DNA of 64,000 bases from Altererythrobacter ishigakiensis (GCF_001663155.1 NZ_CP015963.1:310001-374000), one strand, 5' to 3'. Positions 25,655 to 35,145 are shown, counted from the stretch's first letter. Notes: generated by a model not told the origin, from the sequence alone. Program-made: numbers and translations.

Positions 25655-27433
25655 TTAGTCGCGCACGACCCGCCAAAGCCGGAACTCGTCCGGCCCACCC
25701 AGATCCACCCGCTCAAGCCATTGCGGCGGATCATCGCGGATCAACCGGGTAGCGAGAGATTCCTCGCCTCCGCGGCGGCTGAAATTACGCGGCTCAAGCA
25801 GGTCGCTGCACATGAAAACATAATCGGCGCGGTGCCGATCAATGGCTAGCCTTGCATCCTCGGGCGTTCCCACAAATCCTGCGATAACATCGCGCATGGC
25901 AAAGGGCGTGCGATGGTGGCCTGAGGCGACCACACTATGGTGTGTCTGGTAAAGTAGTGGCGCACCCATATCGAGTGGAGCAAACACACTCCCCGCCTGG
26001 ACCGCGTTCAATCGCCCGACATTGGTCGCCAGATCGCACTTCGTTTCGGAGAATAATACGCCGACTTCGCCCGGCTCCTCTTCGGGCGTGAGCGCGTTCT
26101 TCAAGACAAGCGGGAAAGCCGGTAGCAGGACGAAATAAAGCACAATCGCCACACCTAGTTTCGGCAACAGGGTTTTATAGGCACGCCAACGATCGATCAT
26201 GCGCACAACAAACCAGCCTATCGGAATAGCTGCCAGAATGCTGGCGAAGGCGATTGATCTGATAGTGAGCAAGCCACCAATGTAGGCGATCAGCAACAGG
26301 GCAGCATACTCGAACCACCACTCTCGCAGCCAGGCCCTGTTCTGAAGCGCCAGATAAAGCGCGATCAGAATGGCAAACAACGGCTGCGCAATTGCTGCAA
26401 CCGCATTTACAGGGGGTGCGAACCAAACTGGCCTGCCCTCCAGAACGTTAAGGTACCAAAACTCCCTAACCAGCGGATCAAGTTCGGAAAATGGCAATGC
26501 CAGACAGTGCGGGGCAAGCCAGGTGAAGAAAGACAGACCCAAGACCCCGGAAACACCCAAACCGACAATCAAGGGGATGCGCGGAATTGCGCTCGGCACA
26601 GCCAGCGAACCTGCCCCAAGCGCGACAATCACAAAGAAGCCCAGATGAGCAAGCGAGATCGCGTCACAATGCTGCGCCAGATCCACCCATCCCCGCGTGG
26701 CGGCGAACAAGACGACCATTCCCAAAGCAAGGGCCTGCAAGTAACTCACCAGCCACCAGCGTGCGCTTTGATCCCTGAGCCACCTCATGGCCAGGATCAG
26801 ACCAAAGCCGGCAGAAATGAATATGACCTCCATCGAGATCATCAAACCCGCCGCCATTGCCAATCCGGCCATCGCCCCGCCTTGCCCGGGTTTCCGCCAG
26901 GAAATGCCCCAGACGGCCATCGCAACTGTCAGGATTTGCCATGCGTGGTGATCGATCCGCATCGGTTTGAACTGGTTCACGATCACCGGCAGCAGCAGCA
27001 TGACAAGGCACGCGATAAACGCGGTTTTGCGGTCAAACAGTCTCCAGGCGAGGCGACCGGTAACCAGCATGGTCAGCAGCAGCGCAAACAACGGCAGGAC
27101 CACCATTGTGACCCGCTCCGCCATGGGGGGTTCTAGAAACAATGAAAAGAACAGCACCAGGGCGGCAATCGGCACATCGACGAGGCGCGACCAATGCATC
27201 AATGTACCGTCTGGCGGAGTCATCCTGTATTGGTGCAAGTCATACCACCCCTGGCCCGCCAGAAGATCGCGCACCTGCACCATCCGCAAGGCATCGTCAG
27301 GCCCATGATACTGCCCTGCAACGATCTGCGGTGCCCCGATGGCGAGCAAGATTGCACTCGCAAGGAACCACGCAAGGATGATGCTGAATGTCGGGGTTTG
27401 ACCACTCCGCAGTCTGCGGTCTTCACGCATCAT
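25655..27433 (-). CDS. Polytopic membrane protein, GT-C glycosyltransferase-like
   Basis: 592 residues with about 12 hydrophobic spans and a C-terminal soluble part of some 110 residues. The first loop holds GPDDALRMVQVRDLLAGQGW and MHWSRLVD, resembling the acidic first-loop motif of GT-C transferases that use polyprenyl-phosphate sugars. No exact family is recognised; such proteins are often left as 'hypothetical'. Its start ATG overlaps the GtrA stop by 1 bp (TGATG). Last gene of a run with an FAD oxidoreductase and two GtrA proteins, which points to transfer of sugar onto envelope glycan or protein (inference). Confidence 0.7.
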   Translation of the reverse strand: MMREDRRLRSGQTPTFSIILAWFLASAILLAIGAPQIVAGQYHGPDDALRMVQVRDLLAGQGWYDLHQYRMTPPDGTLMHWSRLVDVPIAALVLFFSLFLEPPMAERVTMVVLPLFALLLTMLVTGRLAWRLFDRKTAFIACLVMLLLPVIVNQFKPMRIDHHAWQILTVAMAVWGISWRKPGQGGAMAGLAMAAGLMISMEVIFISAGFGLILAMRWLRDQSARWWLVSYLQALALGMVVLFAATRGWVDLAQHCDAISLAHLGFFVIVALGAGSLAVPSAIPRIPLIVGLGVSGVLGLSFFTWLAPHCLALPFSELDPLVREFWYLNVLEGRPVWFAPPVNAVAAIAQPLFAILIALYLALQNRAWLREWWFEYAALLLIAYIGGLLTIRSIAFASILAAIPIGWFVVRMIDRWRAYKTLLPKLGVAIVLYFVLLPAFPLVLKNALTPEEEPGEVGVLFSETKCDLATNVGRLNAVQAGSVFAPLDMGAPLLYQTHHSVVASGHHRTPFAMRDVIAGFVGTPEDARLAIDRHRADYVFMCSDLLEPRNFSRRGGEESLATRLIRDDPPQWLERVDLGGPDEFRLWRVVRD

Positions 27434-27846
27434 CAGTCTTTACCGTGCTGGAACACGACTTTGCTCCGCAGCACATAGGTCAGCGTGAAGCTGGCGACGA
27501 TGGCAACAAGTTTGGCCAAACGCGGATCAAATCCGGCATAGTCAGCGCCGCCTACAATCGCTGTGGTCAGGCCAAGGCCCAATAAGGCCGAAATCACAAA
27601 GAGGGTTTTCTGCCAGGTTCTGGCCTTGCCGCCGTGCGCAACCTTGTCCTGGAACACCTTGCGGCTCGACAGCAACCAATGCGCAATTATACCAAAGGTA
27701 TAACCAAACGCCGAAGCTGGCGCCGCTACGACGTTCGCGGCCAACAGGGCCAGGAATACGCCAACATCAACAGCGAGAGCGCCCACGCTGGCAAAGCCGT
27801 AGCGGATCAAGCGGACGTCGCGCAGTTTGGCAAGAAAGGAAATCAC
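27433..27846 (-). CDS. GtrA family membrane protein
   Basis: 137 residues, four membrane spans, with the GtrA signature pattern: FASVGALAVDVGVFLALLA, then GYTFGIIAHWLLSSRKVFQ, then two further spans and a basic end. GtrA proteins are thought to flip polyprenyl-phosphate-linked sugars across the inner membrane. Coupled to the GT-C-like gene by a 1 bp overlap. A paralogue lies 80 bp upstream. No GT2 polyprenyl-phosphate glycosyltransferase accompanies them here. Confidence 0.88.
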   Translation of the reverse strand: MISFLAKLRDVRLIRYGFASVGALAVDVGVFLALLAANVVAAPASAFGYTFGIIAHWLLSSRKVFQDKVAHGGKARTWQKTLFVISALLGLGLTTAIVGGADYAGFDPRLAKLVAIVASFTLTYVLRSKVVFQHGKD

Positions 27847-27926
27847 CCGTACCCCCCAAGGACACGCAGGTTAGCGCAGAAGCAAGCTCTTGCAAAACAA
27901 GGTTAACAATTCGCGAAGTGGCTGTC

Positions 27927-28337
27927 TTATTTGCGCGCGCGGAATACGATTGTCAGCCGCATGAGAAACACTGCCAAGAAGCTCGCTGCCATGGCCGCAC
28001 CCTTGGCCAGCCATAGTGGGGCACCTGCCGTAACACCCCAATCAACAATCACTCCGGTCATGGCGATTCCGCATATGGCCGATACGACAAACAGCACTTG
28101 CTGCCAGCCACGCTTAAGACCAACGTTCGCAAGACGATCCGGGAAAACAAATCGGCTTGAGACAAACCAATGTGCAGCGGTGCCGAGCGCATACCCTGTT
28201 GCGGCGGCCAAACCTGCACCTACACCCATGGAATACAACAACCACAAGCTCGCGAGATCGATAGCTGTACCGCTCGCGCTTGCCACACCGTAACGGGCCA
28301 GACGCCATTCAAATAACGAAGCGACGAGTTTTCTCAG
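27927..28337 (-). CDS. Second GtrA family membrane protein (probable non-ATG start)
   Basis: GtrA paralogue with four membrane spans and the motif GYALGTAAHWFVSSRFVF. The first conventional start is GTG 28286 (119 residues), but in-frame sequence upstream reads LRKLVASLFEWRLARYG and aligns with the N-terminus of the other GtrA protein (RLIRYGFASVGALAVD against RLARYGVASASGTAID). Starting at CTG 28337, just after AAGGGA, gives 136 residues, matching the 137 of its neighbour; no ATG, GTG or TTG is available in that stretch. It starts 16 bp after the FAD oxidoreductase stop. Start uncertain, gene secure. Confidence 0.8.
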   Translation of the reverse strand: MRKLVASLFEWRLARYGVASASGTAIDLASLWLLYSMGVGAGLAAATGYALGTAAHWFVSSRFVFPDRLANVGLKRGWQQVLFVVSAICGIAMTGVIVDWGVTAGAPLWLAKGAAMAASFLAVFLMRLTIVFRARK

Positions 28338-28353
28338 CGTCGTTCCCTTTGCA

Positions 28354-29928
28354 TCAAGCTGATTTCTTGATCCGTTCTGGCACGTCCCGCACCGACTGCA
28401 AAGCTGCGGCCTGATCCTTGCTCACTTCGCGTGCCCCGATGGCGTTATCGTCGCCTTCGTCGCCCGCTTCGTGATACTCCGCATCTTCGTTGACACACCA
28501 GGTATCGTACAGGCGTTCCCCGGCAATGATATTTTCAACTGTCAGCATCGCGGTCATCATCGCGTGATCCTGATTGTTGTAGCGGTGCATGCCGTTGCGA
28601 CCAACCAGATGCAAAGTCGGGTGCTTCTGTTCGAGCTCAACGCGCAGTGCCTCAACGTTCGCCTCGTACTCGTCATCATATACAGGATAGGCCTTTTCCT
28701 GACGGACAACCGCCCCGCTCATCACGCGGGCCGGGTCACACAGGCCCAGAATTTCCATTTCCCGAGTGGCCTGCTCGACCAGATCCTGATCCGATGACGA
28801 CCAAAGCCCGTCACCTTCAAAACAGAAATATTCAAGACCGACGCATGCCATGTCTTCGTCTGGCACCATTTCAGGCGACCAGCTGCGGAAATTCTGCACA
28901 CGCCCCACCTGCACACGGTCGTCATGGATGTATATCCAATTGTCCGGGAACAGGTCTTCGGACTTGACCATGAGCGCAACCGTCAGGAAATCGCGATACT
29001 TCAAACCCTTAGCCTGAAGCGAACTTTCAGGCAGCGGATGCAGACGCGCGGCCAGTTCGCGCATCGGTGCGGAGCTGAGCGCATGTTTCGCCCGGATCTG
29101 AATTTCGCCTTCGGGTCCGTCGGCAGTCATAGACCATCCGCCGTTGCCGTCGCTGGCAAGTTGCTTGAGCGCATGACCCATCAACACCTGGCCTTTGCCC
29201 GTGGCGATGATCTTGTCACGCGCTGCGTCCCACATCATGCCCGGGCCAAGCCGCGGATAGCGGAAGGTCTCAAGCAGGGTTTTTACTTCCTGCCCGTCAT
29301 TGGGTTTCTTGTTCAGGCCAAGCGAACGCTTCAGCCCGTCAGTCACCGCATTCCAGAGCGACAAGCCCTTGATGCGCTGTGCTGCCCAATCCGCGCTCAT
29401 TTCATTGCACGGCATGCCCCACACCTTCTCGGTATAGGTCTTGAAAAAGATCGAATAGAGCTTCTTGCCAAACTGATTGGTGGTCCAGTCTTCAAAGCTT
29501 TTGACGTCCTTGATCGGAAAAAGCTTGTAGCGAAGATAGCTGGCCATGCAGACGGTGGAGCGCAGAATGCCCAGATTCCACAGGGCCTCAAACGCGCGCA
29601 GCGGATAGCTGTAAAATTTGCCTTCGTAATAGATGCGGCTCATCCGCGGGCGCTGAATGAAGTCGTCCGGCAGGATCTCGTTCCACAAGTCCACGACTTG
29701 CTGGCTCTTCGAAAAGAAACGGTGTCCGCCAATATCGAAGCGGTAGCCCTCATGCTCGACCGTGCGGCTGATACCGCCAACGTAGGTCGCGTCTTTTTCG
29801 ATAATTGCGACTGATTTGCCTTGCTTTGTCAGCAAATAGCCGGCGGTCAGCCCAGCTGGACCAGCTCCGATAATTGCGACATCCACATCCACTGCGGCAT
29901 GGCCTTTGGAAGCAGGGTTTTCCATCAA
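28354..29928 (-). CDS. FAD-dependent oxidoreductase of the protoporphyrinogen oxidase/UDP-galactopyranose mutase-like class
   Basis: 524 residues. N-terminal FAD site VAIIGAGPAGLTAGYLLTKQ (residues 16-35), GGISRTVEHEGYRFDIGGHR, and a late FAD-binding segment near HLVGRNGMHRYNNQDHAMMT. Similar proteins are found in polysaccharide clusters and resemble UDP-galactopyranose mutase. With two gtrA genes and a GT-C-like gene downstream, a role in making an envelope sugar or lipid carrier is likely, but the reaction is not known to me. First gene of the four-gene minus-strand run; its promoter should lie in 29929-30012. Confidence 0.85.
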   Translation of the reverse strand: MMENPASKGHAAVDVDVAIIGAGPAGLTAGYLLTKQGKSVAIIEKDATYVGGISRTVEHEGYRFDIGGHRFFSKSQQVVDLWNEILPDDFIQRPRMSRIYYEGKFYSYPLRAFEALWNLGILRSTVCMASYLRYKLFPIKDVKSFEDWTTNQFGKKLYSIFFKTYTEKVWGMPCNEMSADWAAQRIKGLSLWNAVTDGLKRSLGLNKKPNDGQEVKTLLETFRYPRLGPGMMWDAARDKIIATGKGQVLMGHALKQLASDGNGGWSMTADGPEGEIQIRAKHALSSAPMRELAARLHPLPESSLQAKGLKYRDFLTVALMVKSEDLFPDNWIYIHDDRVQVGRVQNFRSWSPEMVPDEDMACVGLEYFCFEGDGLWSSSDQDLVEQATREMEILGLCDPARVMSGAVVRQEKAYPVYDDEYEANVEALRVELEQKHPTLHLVGRNGMHRYNNQDHAMMTAMLTVENIIAGERLYDTWCVNEDAEYHEAGDEGDDNAIGAREVSKDQAAALQSVRDVPERIKKSA

Positions 29929-30012
29929 TTCCCCCGTTAACGGTTACAGACCGTGGAGTGAAGGAAATTGGTTAACGCCGAGTTAGCACTGCGCAGGAAT
30001 TCACGCCGAAAT

Positions 30013-30687
30013 CTACTCAAACAGAACCGGGCACTGCATCTGCGCGACCAATTGAGCAAAATCGCGCAATGAGAAAGTGTCATCAAAGACGATGCCATAG
30101 CAGTCCCCGCGCCTCCAACGCACTTTGGCGCGAATTGCTCGCAAATTATCGCCTTCGATCATAACACTCTGATCGATCGCCAGTTTTCCGCTGCAAACCA
30201 AGCGGGCGCCTTGCTGAGAGAAATTCTCGACAAATGCCATATGCGCAACCGATGCTGCTGAAATAGTGATCGGAAAACTCAGATCTAAACGCAATCCACG
30301 CTTCGGAAAGTTGCTTGGCTCGGCTATCAGAGTGCCGATATCCACCTGGCTGGAAAAAGCGAAGCCCGCCTCGCCATCGCGCTCCCACACTTTGGCCATT
30401 TGGTAGGCCTGGCCGTTCTGCATCTCCAAAGTGTACTCTTCGCAGCGGGGCAGTTTGTGGAACAGCTTCGCGCTTACCCCGGTGCGCGATACATCTCGCA
30501 ACACGCAGATGAATTCACCCTGCGGCGATACCAGTTTGGCTGGTCGTATAAGCAGGGAATACCGACGGGCCGCGCGTTGCTCCGCCGGCTCCACCGTCTC
30601 AAATCCTGCGTCCGGCTTCAAGGCCGCCTGATCCATTGCTGCATACCCCTGACTTCTGCGTCCCGATTTGGCCGCGCTGAAACGCAT
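30013..30687 (-). CDS. Tandem PilZ-domain protein
   Basis: 224 residues (207 if started at ATG 30636). The first PilZ domain shows RRYSLLIRPAKL (the RxxxR c-di-GMP arm) and DVSRTGVSAKL (DxSxxG). A second PilZ-like domain follows at about residue 135 with RLDLSFP and VENFSQQGARLVC, where the Asp is replaced by Glu/Asn. It may bind cyclic di-GMP through the first domain. No output domain. No membrane span. Upstream 30688-30863 holds no gene that I can see. Confidence 0.85.
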   Translation of the reverse strand: MRFSAAKSGRRSQGYAAMDQAALKPDAGFETVEPAEQRAARRYSLLIRPAKLVSPQGEFICVLRDVSRTGVSAKLFHKLPRCEEYTLEMQNGQAYQMAKVWERDGEAGFAFSSQVDIGTLIAEPSNFPKRGLRLDLSFPITISAASVAHMAFVENFSQQGARLVCSGKLAIDQSVMIEGDNLRAIRAKVRWRRGDCYGIVFDDTFSLRDFAQLVAQMQCPVLFE

Positions 30688-30863
30688 CTAACCGGCCACA
30701 GTTTATAAGGGGGACCTACGCGAATAGGGGTTAAGACGGAGCTAACGCTAAAGCTTGCAGCAATGACGTCAGGGCATCACGCCAAAACACAGGCACAAAT
30801 GCCCCGGTATCGATACAGTTTTCGGTGACGGAGGCTGTCGCAAGTCAGCAGGGCAATTGAAGC

Positions 30864-30950
30864 TGGTGCGGGTGGTGGGACTCGAACCCACACGATCTAT
30901 AGGATCAGGGGATTTTAAGTCCCCGGCGTCTACCATTCCGCCACACCCGC
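30864..30950 (-). tRNA. tRNA-Leu (anticodon TAA)
   Basis: 87 nt on the minus strand, acceptor stem GCGGGTG/CACCCGC, anticodon arm GGGGA-CTTAAAA-TCCCC giving anticodon TAA, a long variable arm (CTGATCCTATAGATCG region) as in class II tRNAs, T-loop GGTTCGAGTCC, and an encoded CCA end. All standard parts are present. Reads UUA and UUG codons. Confidence 0.97.
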
Positions 30951-31040
30951 GCAGGCCGCGTACTGACCATGCGGAGGCAGCGCATAGCGATACCGCTTAG
31001 CCGCGGCAACGGATTTGAGACTTTGAGAGTAGGAAGACCG

Positions 31041-31322
31041 TTACTCGTCGTTCAAGCGCTTGCGCATGTCCTTGCCAGCTTTGAAATACGGCACACGCTT
31101 GGCAGGAACTTCAACCGCCTCGCCAGTGCGCGGATTGCGCCCGACGCGCGCTTCACGCTCACGCGTAGAGAAAGCACCAAATCCGCGCAGCTCCACGCGC
31201 CCGCCCTCAGCAAGCCTGTCGGATATTTCATCAAAGAAGATGTCCACCACTTGTTCGATTTCTTCAGCGCGCAGTTCCGGATTGTCCTGATGAAGCGCCT
31301 GCAGCAATTCGGATCTAATCAT
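31041..31322 (-). CDS. ihfB: Integration host factor beta subunit
   Basis: 93 residues. HU/IHF fold: [20 protein letters not shown] at the start and the DNA-binding arm [21 protein letters not shown] with the minor-groove proline. The NPRTG and [10 protein letters not shown] residues fit IHF-beta rather than HU. Bends DNA and acts with IHF-alpha. ATG 31322; 183 bp upstream without a gene up to the gntR stop. rpsA, often next to ihfB, is not present. Confidence 0.95.
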   Translation of the reverse strand: MIRSELLQALHQDNPELRAEEIEQVVDIFFDEISDRLAEGGRVELRGFGAFSTREREARVGRNPRTGEAVEVPAKRVPYFKAGKDMRKRLNDE

Positions 31323-31506
31323 TTTTCTCTCCCAGCCGCGCTAGGCGGCAGCCGCAATTTTGGGGTGTACCCCACCGCAAAGCCTCCCCGACCCGAGAGG
31401 AAGCTTCAGCCCCAGTGAATCAAGGTACAGCAAATCGCGGATTCCGCAAGCGACGCGGGAGAGTTTTCGCGAATCCAGACAGCTATTTAGACTGCCCTAC
31501 GCTTGT

Positions 31507-31845
31507 TCAGGCGCTTTGAGCGAGTTCGGCCGGATTGATCCCAAGTCGTTTCATGCGCGCACGAATTTCGGGCCATTCCTTATCGAGAAAATTCTGCCGT
31601 TCCTGACTACGCAGGCGATCAGCCGCGCCGTCGACCACATACATGCCTACGCCGCGCTGAACCTCAACCAGACCATCGTTCTGGAACTGCTGATATGCTT
31701 TGGCCACCGTGAGCGGATTGGCACCTTCTTCAGCGGCCAGCGCACGCACAGACGGCAGCATCGCACCTTCGGCATAGCGGCCTTCAATAATGGCAGCTGC
31801 GATTTGATCGCGCAGCTTCAGATAGACGGGTCGGTTCTGGCTCAT
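31507..31845 (-). CDS. GntR-family regulator, short YtrA-like type
   Basis: 112 residues. Winged-helix DNA-binding domain (residues 8-72): YLKLRDQIAAAIIEGRYAEG, LPSVRALAAEEGANPLTVAK and DGLVEVQRGVGMYV. The C-terminal part is only about 40 residues, so it is of the YtrA subgroup, which usually controls transporters. Divergent from the peptide transporter gene across 187 bp, which makes that gene a candidate target; no operator palindrome was found with confidence. Ribosome site GAGGGAAAAC before ATG 31845. Confidence 0.9.
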   Translation of the reverse strand: MSQNRPVYLKLRDQIAAAIIEGRYAEGAMLPSVRALAAEEGANPLTVAKAYQQFQNDGLVEVQRGVGMYVVDGAADRLRSQERQNFLDKEWPEIRARMKRLGINPAELAQSA

Positions 31846-32032
31846 GTTTTCCCTCGCGATTAGTGCTTCACTGCCATAACACAGTCATGCGCGTCAAGTT
31901 CCCGATGCAGAGCAACAAAAGCGGTTTCGCTTGAAACAAATGCTTCACATGCAAGATTGAGCCGCTAGGGTGCGCCGCCTAAAGCCCGCTGGGTCGCGGG
32001 CCAATCAATGAGCTCCACGGGGAGGGTCGTTC

Positions 32033-33682
32033 ATGACACTTGAAGAAATCATCGTTGCCATCGCGGCGACGTTTCTGGTGCTGCTGCTAATTGGCGGCGC
32101 TACAATCGTAACGTCCAAGAATGAGGAATTTGCCGGACATCCCAAGGGGCTGTTCGTCTTATTCTTTGCCGAGATGTGGGAGCGTTTCTCCTATTACGGC
32201 ATGCGCGCCTTGCTGATTTTCTATCTGACACAGCACTGGCTCTTCAACGATGAAAAAGCCTCAGTCATCTACGGCGCCTACACAGCGCTTGTGTATATCG
32301 CCCCGGTTCTAGGCGGGTATCTGGCTGATCGTTACCTGGGCCAGCGCAAAGCCGTACTGTTTGGTGCCGTGCTTTTGACCATCGGTCACTTCTTGATGGC
32401 ATTCGAAGGCGAAGCGGGGACCGGCTTTCAGAACAACCCCATGATCGATGTTTTCTGGGCCGCGCTCGCGTTCATCATTGTCGGTTCGGGGTTCCTGAAG
32501 GCAAACATCTCGGTCATCGTGGGGCAGCTGTACCCGCGCACCGACATCCGCCGCGACGGTGCGTACACCATCTTCTACATGGGCATTAACGTTGGTGCAG
32601 CCGTCGGCACGATCATCGCCGGTTACCTTGGCCAGACCTATGGCTGGGCATACGGCTTTGGCGCGGCCGGCATCGGCATGCTGCTGGGCCTCATCGTCTT
32701 CATCGTGTTCAAACCGCTGCTGCTGGGCAAAGGTGAAAGCACTGTGCCGGAGAAACTCGAAGCGCCATTCATGGGCATGAAGTTCGAATGGGTACTATAC
32801 ATTATCGGCTTCGCAGCCGTCGGCGTTACGTGGTGGCTGGTTCAGAATCAGGCGATCGTTGGAACGATACTGGGTGTGTTCGGACTTGCCCTCGTGGCAT
32901 ACGTTGTATGGGAGGCGATCAAGATTGGTGGCCACGACCGCGACCGGATCTTCGCAGCCATGTTCCTGATCATCGGTTCGGTCTTGTTCTGGGCATTGTT
33001 CGAGCAAGCGGGTTCATCGCTGAACCTGTTCACTGACCGCTATGTCGACCGTCAGGGTGTCTCTGCCTCGATCTTCCAGTCGATCAATCCGATCTACATC
33101 ATCATGCTTGCGCCGTTGTTCGCAGGGCTGTGGACCTGGCTCGCAAAGAAAGGCCTGGAACCCTCAACGCCTGCGAAATTCGGATTGGCACTGATCCAGT
33201 TGGGTGCTGGTTTCCTTGTGCTGGTGCTTGGCGCAAACTCAGTAGGCATGGAGAATATGACACCGGTCATCTTCATCTTCCTTATCTATCTGCTGCACAC
33301 CACGGGTGAGCTTTGCCTCTCGCCGGTCGGACTCTCAGCCATGAACAGGCTGGCTCCTGCGCATATGGCATCGCTGATCATGGGCACATGGTTCTTCGCA
33401 TCGGCGACCGGCAATTTCGTTGCCGGACTGATCGCGGCCGCGACCGGTTCCGAAGCCGCATCAGGCGAGGGCGCAGCCAAGGAAACCGTGCTTGCGGTCT
33501 ACAGCCAGATTGGCTGGATCACGGTTGGTGTCGGTGTGGCGGTTATCGTGATCAGCCCGCTGATCAAGCGCCTGATGCACCTCGATACGCTCAAGGATGA
33601 TGAAGCGCTCGAAGGCGTCGCAGAAGCTGGCCTCGAAGCGCAAGAGGGCGGGATACATCCGGCCACTCGCTCGTCTAACTAA
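32033..33682 (+). CDS. Proton-dependent oligopeptide transporter (POT/PTR family)
   Basis: 549 residues, 14 or so membrane spans. POT signatures: EMWERFSYYGMRALLIFYLT (residues 43-62, holding the ExxER-type motif), GGYLADRYLGQRKAV, and FYMGINVGAAVGTIIAGYLG. Imports di- and tripeptides with protons. Strong ribosome site GGGGAGGG. The two amidohydrolase genes follow 68 bp later on the same strand, and the M28 peptidase in this window would supply peptides. Divergent GntR regulator may control it. Confidence 0.95.
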   Translation: MTLEEIIVAIAATFLVLLLIGGATIVTSKNEEFAGHPKGLFVLFFAEMWERFSYYGMRALLIFYLTQHWLFNDEKASVIYGAYTALVYIAPVLGGYLADRYLGQRKAVLFGAVLLTIGHFLMAFEGEAGTGFQNNPMIDVFWAALAFIIVGSGFLKANISVIVGQLYPRTDIRRDGAYTIFYMGINVGAAVGTIIAGYLGQTYGWAYGFGAAGIGMLLGLIVFIVFKPLLLGKGESTVPEKLEAPFMGMKFEWVLYIIGFAAVGVTWWLVQNQAIVGTILGVFGLALVAYVVWEAIKIGGHDRDRIFAAMFLIIGSVLFWALFEQAGSSLNLFTDRYVDRQGVSASIFQSINPIYIIMLAPLFAGLWTWLAKKGLEPSTPAKFGLALIQLGAGFLVLVLGANSVGMENMTPVIFIFLIYLLHTTGELCLSPVGLSAMNRLAPAHMASLIMGTWFFASATGNFVAGLIAAATGSEAASGEGAAKETVLAVYSQIGWITVGVGVAVIVISPLIKRLMHLDTLKDDEALEGVAEAGLEAQEGGIHPATRSSN

Positions 33683-33695
33683 TCAAGAGCAAGAA

Positions 33696-33717
33696 TTGGG
33701 GGCCTCGGCATGCGTCG
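33696..33717 (+). terminator. Hairpin after the peptide transporter
   Basis: A GC-rich stem pairing GGGGCC with GGCCCC lies about 15 bp after the transporter stop. No clear U-tract follows (GCAACCATTTTAGC). It may end or attenuate transcription into the amidohydrolase pair. Confidence 0.4.
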
Positions 33718-33750
33718 GGGCCCCGCAACCATTTTAGCAAGGGGATACGC

Positions 33751-35145
33751 ATGACAGGCGTAATGCGCGCACTCGCAGGTATGGGGAGCGCACTGGCGCT
33801 GGCCGCCTGCGCCACGACCGGCAGCAGTCAGGCATTGGCGGATACAGGTGGGCAAGACTCCTTCCCGGTAACCGCCGAGTTCGACAAGAACCCCTATCCC
33901 AGCACTTATCGTCCTTATCCGGGTGTGCCGACCGCGCTGGTAGGTGCAACCGTGTTTGATGGCACAGGCCGCGAATTCGCTGACACCACCGTCCTCTTCC
34001 GAGATGGCAGGGTGGAAGCTGTAGGCAGCGGTCTGGACACCAGCGGTTACACCGTGATCGACGGGACCGGCAAATATGTGACGCCGGGCATCATCGATAT
34101 TCACTCTCACTTGGGTAACTATCCGTCACCTTCGGTTCCTGCGCATTCTGACGGTAACGAAGCCACCGCGCCTACTACACCCGATGTCTGGGCAGAGCAT
34201 TCGGTCTGGCCGCAGGACCCCGGATTCAGCCGCGCACTGGCCAACGGCGGCGTAACTGCGCTGCAAATCCTGCCCGGATCGGCCAACCTCGTGGGTGGGC
34301 GCACTGTCACGCTCAAGAATGTCTATTCGCGCACAGTGCAGGGCATGAAATTTCCCGGAGCTCCTTACGGCATGAAGATGGCTTGCGGGGAAAACCCGAA
34401 GCGCGTTTATGGCGGCCGGAACCGCCAGCCGTCGACGCGAATGGGCAATTTTGCGACGAACCGCCAGAAGTGGCTCGACGTGATTGCCTGGGCTGGCGAT
34501 GAAGACCGGAAGCGTGACCTCGCTAATGAAACAATGGCGGGCGTGCTTGATGGAGAAATCCTGGTCCACAACCATTGCTACCGCGCCGATGAAATGGCGC
34601 TTGTGATGGATATGGCGAAGGAAATGGGATACCGCGTCACCGCGTTCCACCACGCCGTTGAGAGTTACAAGATTGGTGATCTGCTGCGCGAAAATGGCGT
34701 GTGCAGCGCGATCTGGGCCGATTGGTACGGTTTCAAGATGGAAAGCTATGATGCGATCCCAGAGAACGGGGCCTTACTGCATCAAGCGGGCGCCTGCGTA
34801 GTTATCCACTCTGACAGCGATCAGGATATCCAGCGCCTGAACCAGGAAGCAGCCAAGGCTCAGGCCGCCGGCGAGCGCATGGGGATCGACATTCCCGATG
34901 GCGAAGTGATCCGCTGGATCACTCTGAACGCAGCGACCGCGATGGGCATCGACAAAATGACCGGCAGTCTGGAGCCAGGCAAAATGGCCGATGTTGTATT
35001 GTGGAATGGCGATCCACTGTCCGTCTACTCGCGGCCTGAGAAAGTGTGGGTCGATGGCGCACTGATGTTCGACGCGTATGATCCCAAGCGCAGGCCTGTC
35101 AGCGACTTCGAGCTTGGCCAACCAGGTGAAGGAGATGTGAAATGA
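33751..35145 (+). CDS. Amidohydrolase-superfamily lipoprotein, metal motif intact
   Basis: 464 residues. Lipoprotein signal with LAAC (Cys at about residue 19). The metal-dependent hydrolase barrel begins with the N-terminal beta-sandwich (TVFDGTGREFADTTVLFRDG), then GIIDIHSHLG, holding the HxH zinc ligands, LVHNHCYRADEM with a further His, and VIHSDSDQD with the catalytic Asp. Ends with the usual GSLEPGKMADVVLWNGDPL. Resembles imidazolonepropionase-like or dipeptidase amidohydrolases; substrate unknown. Its stop overlaps the start of a paralogue (ATGA). Confidence 0.9.
   Translation: MTGVMRALAGMGSALALAACATTGSSQALADTGGQDSFPVTAEFDKNPYPSTYRPYPGVPTALVGATVFDGTGREFADTTVLFRDGRVEAVGSGLDTSGYTVIDGTGKYVTPGIIDIHSHLGNYPSPSVPAHSDGNEATAPTTPDVWAEHSVWPQDPGFSRALANGGVTALQILPGSANLVGGRTVTLKNVYSRTVQGMKFPGAPYGMKMACGENPKRVYGGRNRQPSTRMGNFATNRQKWLDVIAWAGDEDRKRDLANETMAGVLDGEILVHNHCYRADEMALVMDMAKEMGYRVTAFHHAVESYKIGDLLRENGVCSAIWADWYGFKMESYDAIPENGALLHQAGACVVIHSDSDQDIQRLNQEAAKAQAAGERMGIDIPDGEVIRWITLNAATAMGIDKMTGSLEPGKMADVVLWNGDPLSVYSRPEKVWVDGALMFDAYDPKRRPVSDFELGQPGEGDVK

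Noticed and set aside
28924..29814. 296-codon plus-strand frame opposite the FAD oxidoreductase
   Set aside because: Shadow of a well-supported gene; no motif, no ribosome site.
31983..32002. GCCCGC/GCGGGC hairpin before the peptide transporter as a riboswitch
   Set aside because: Single short stem without conserved aptamer features; could be any leader structure.
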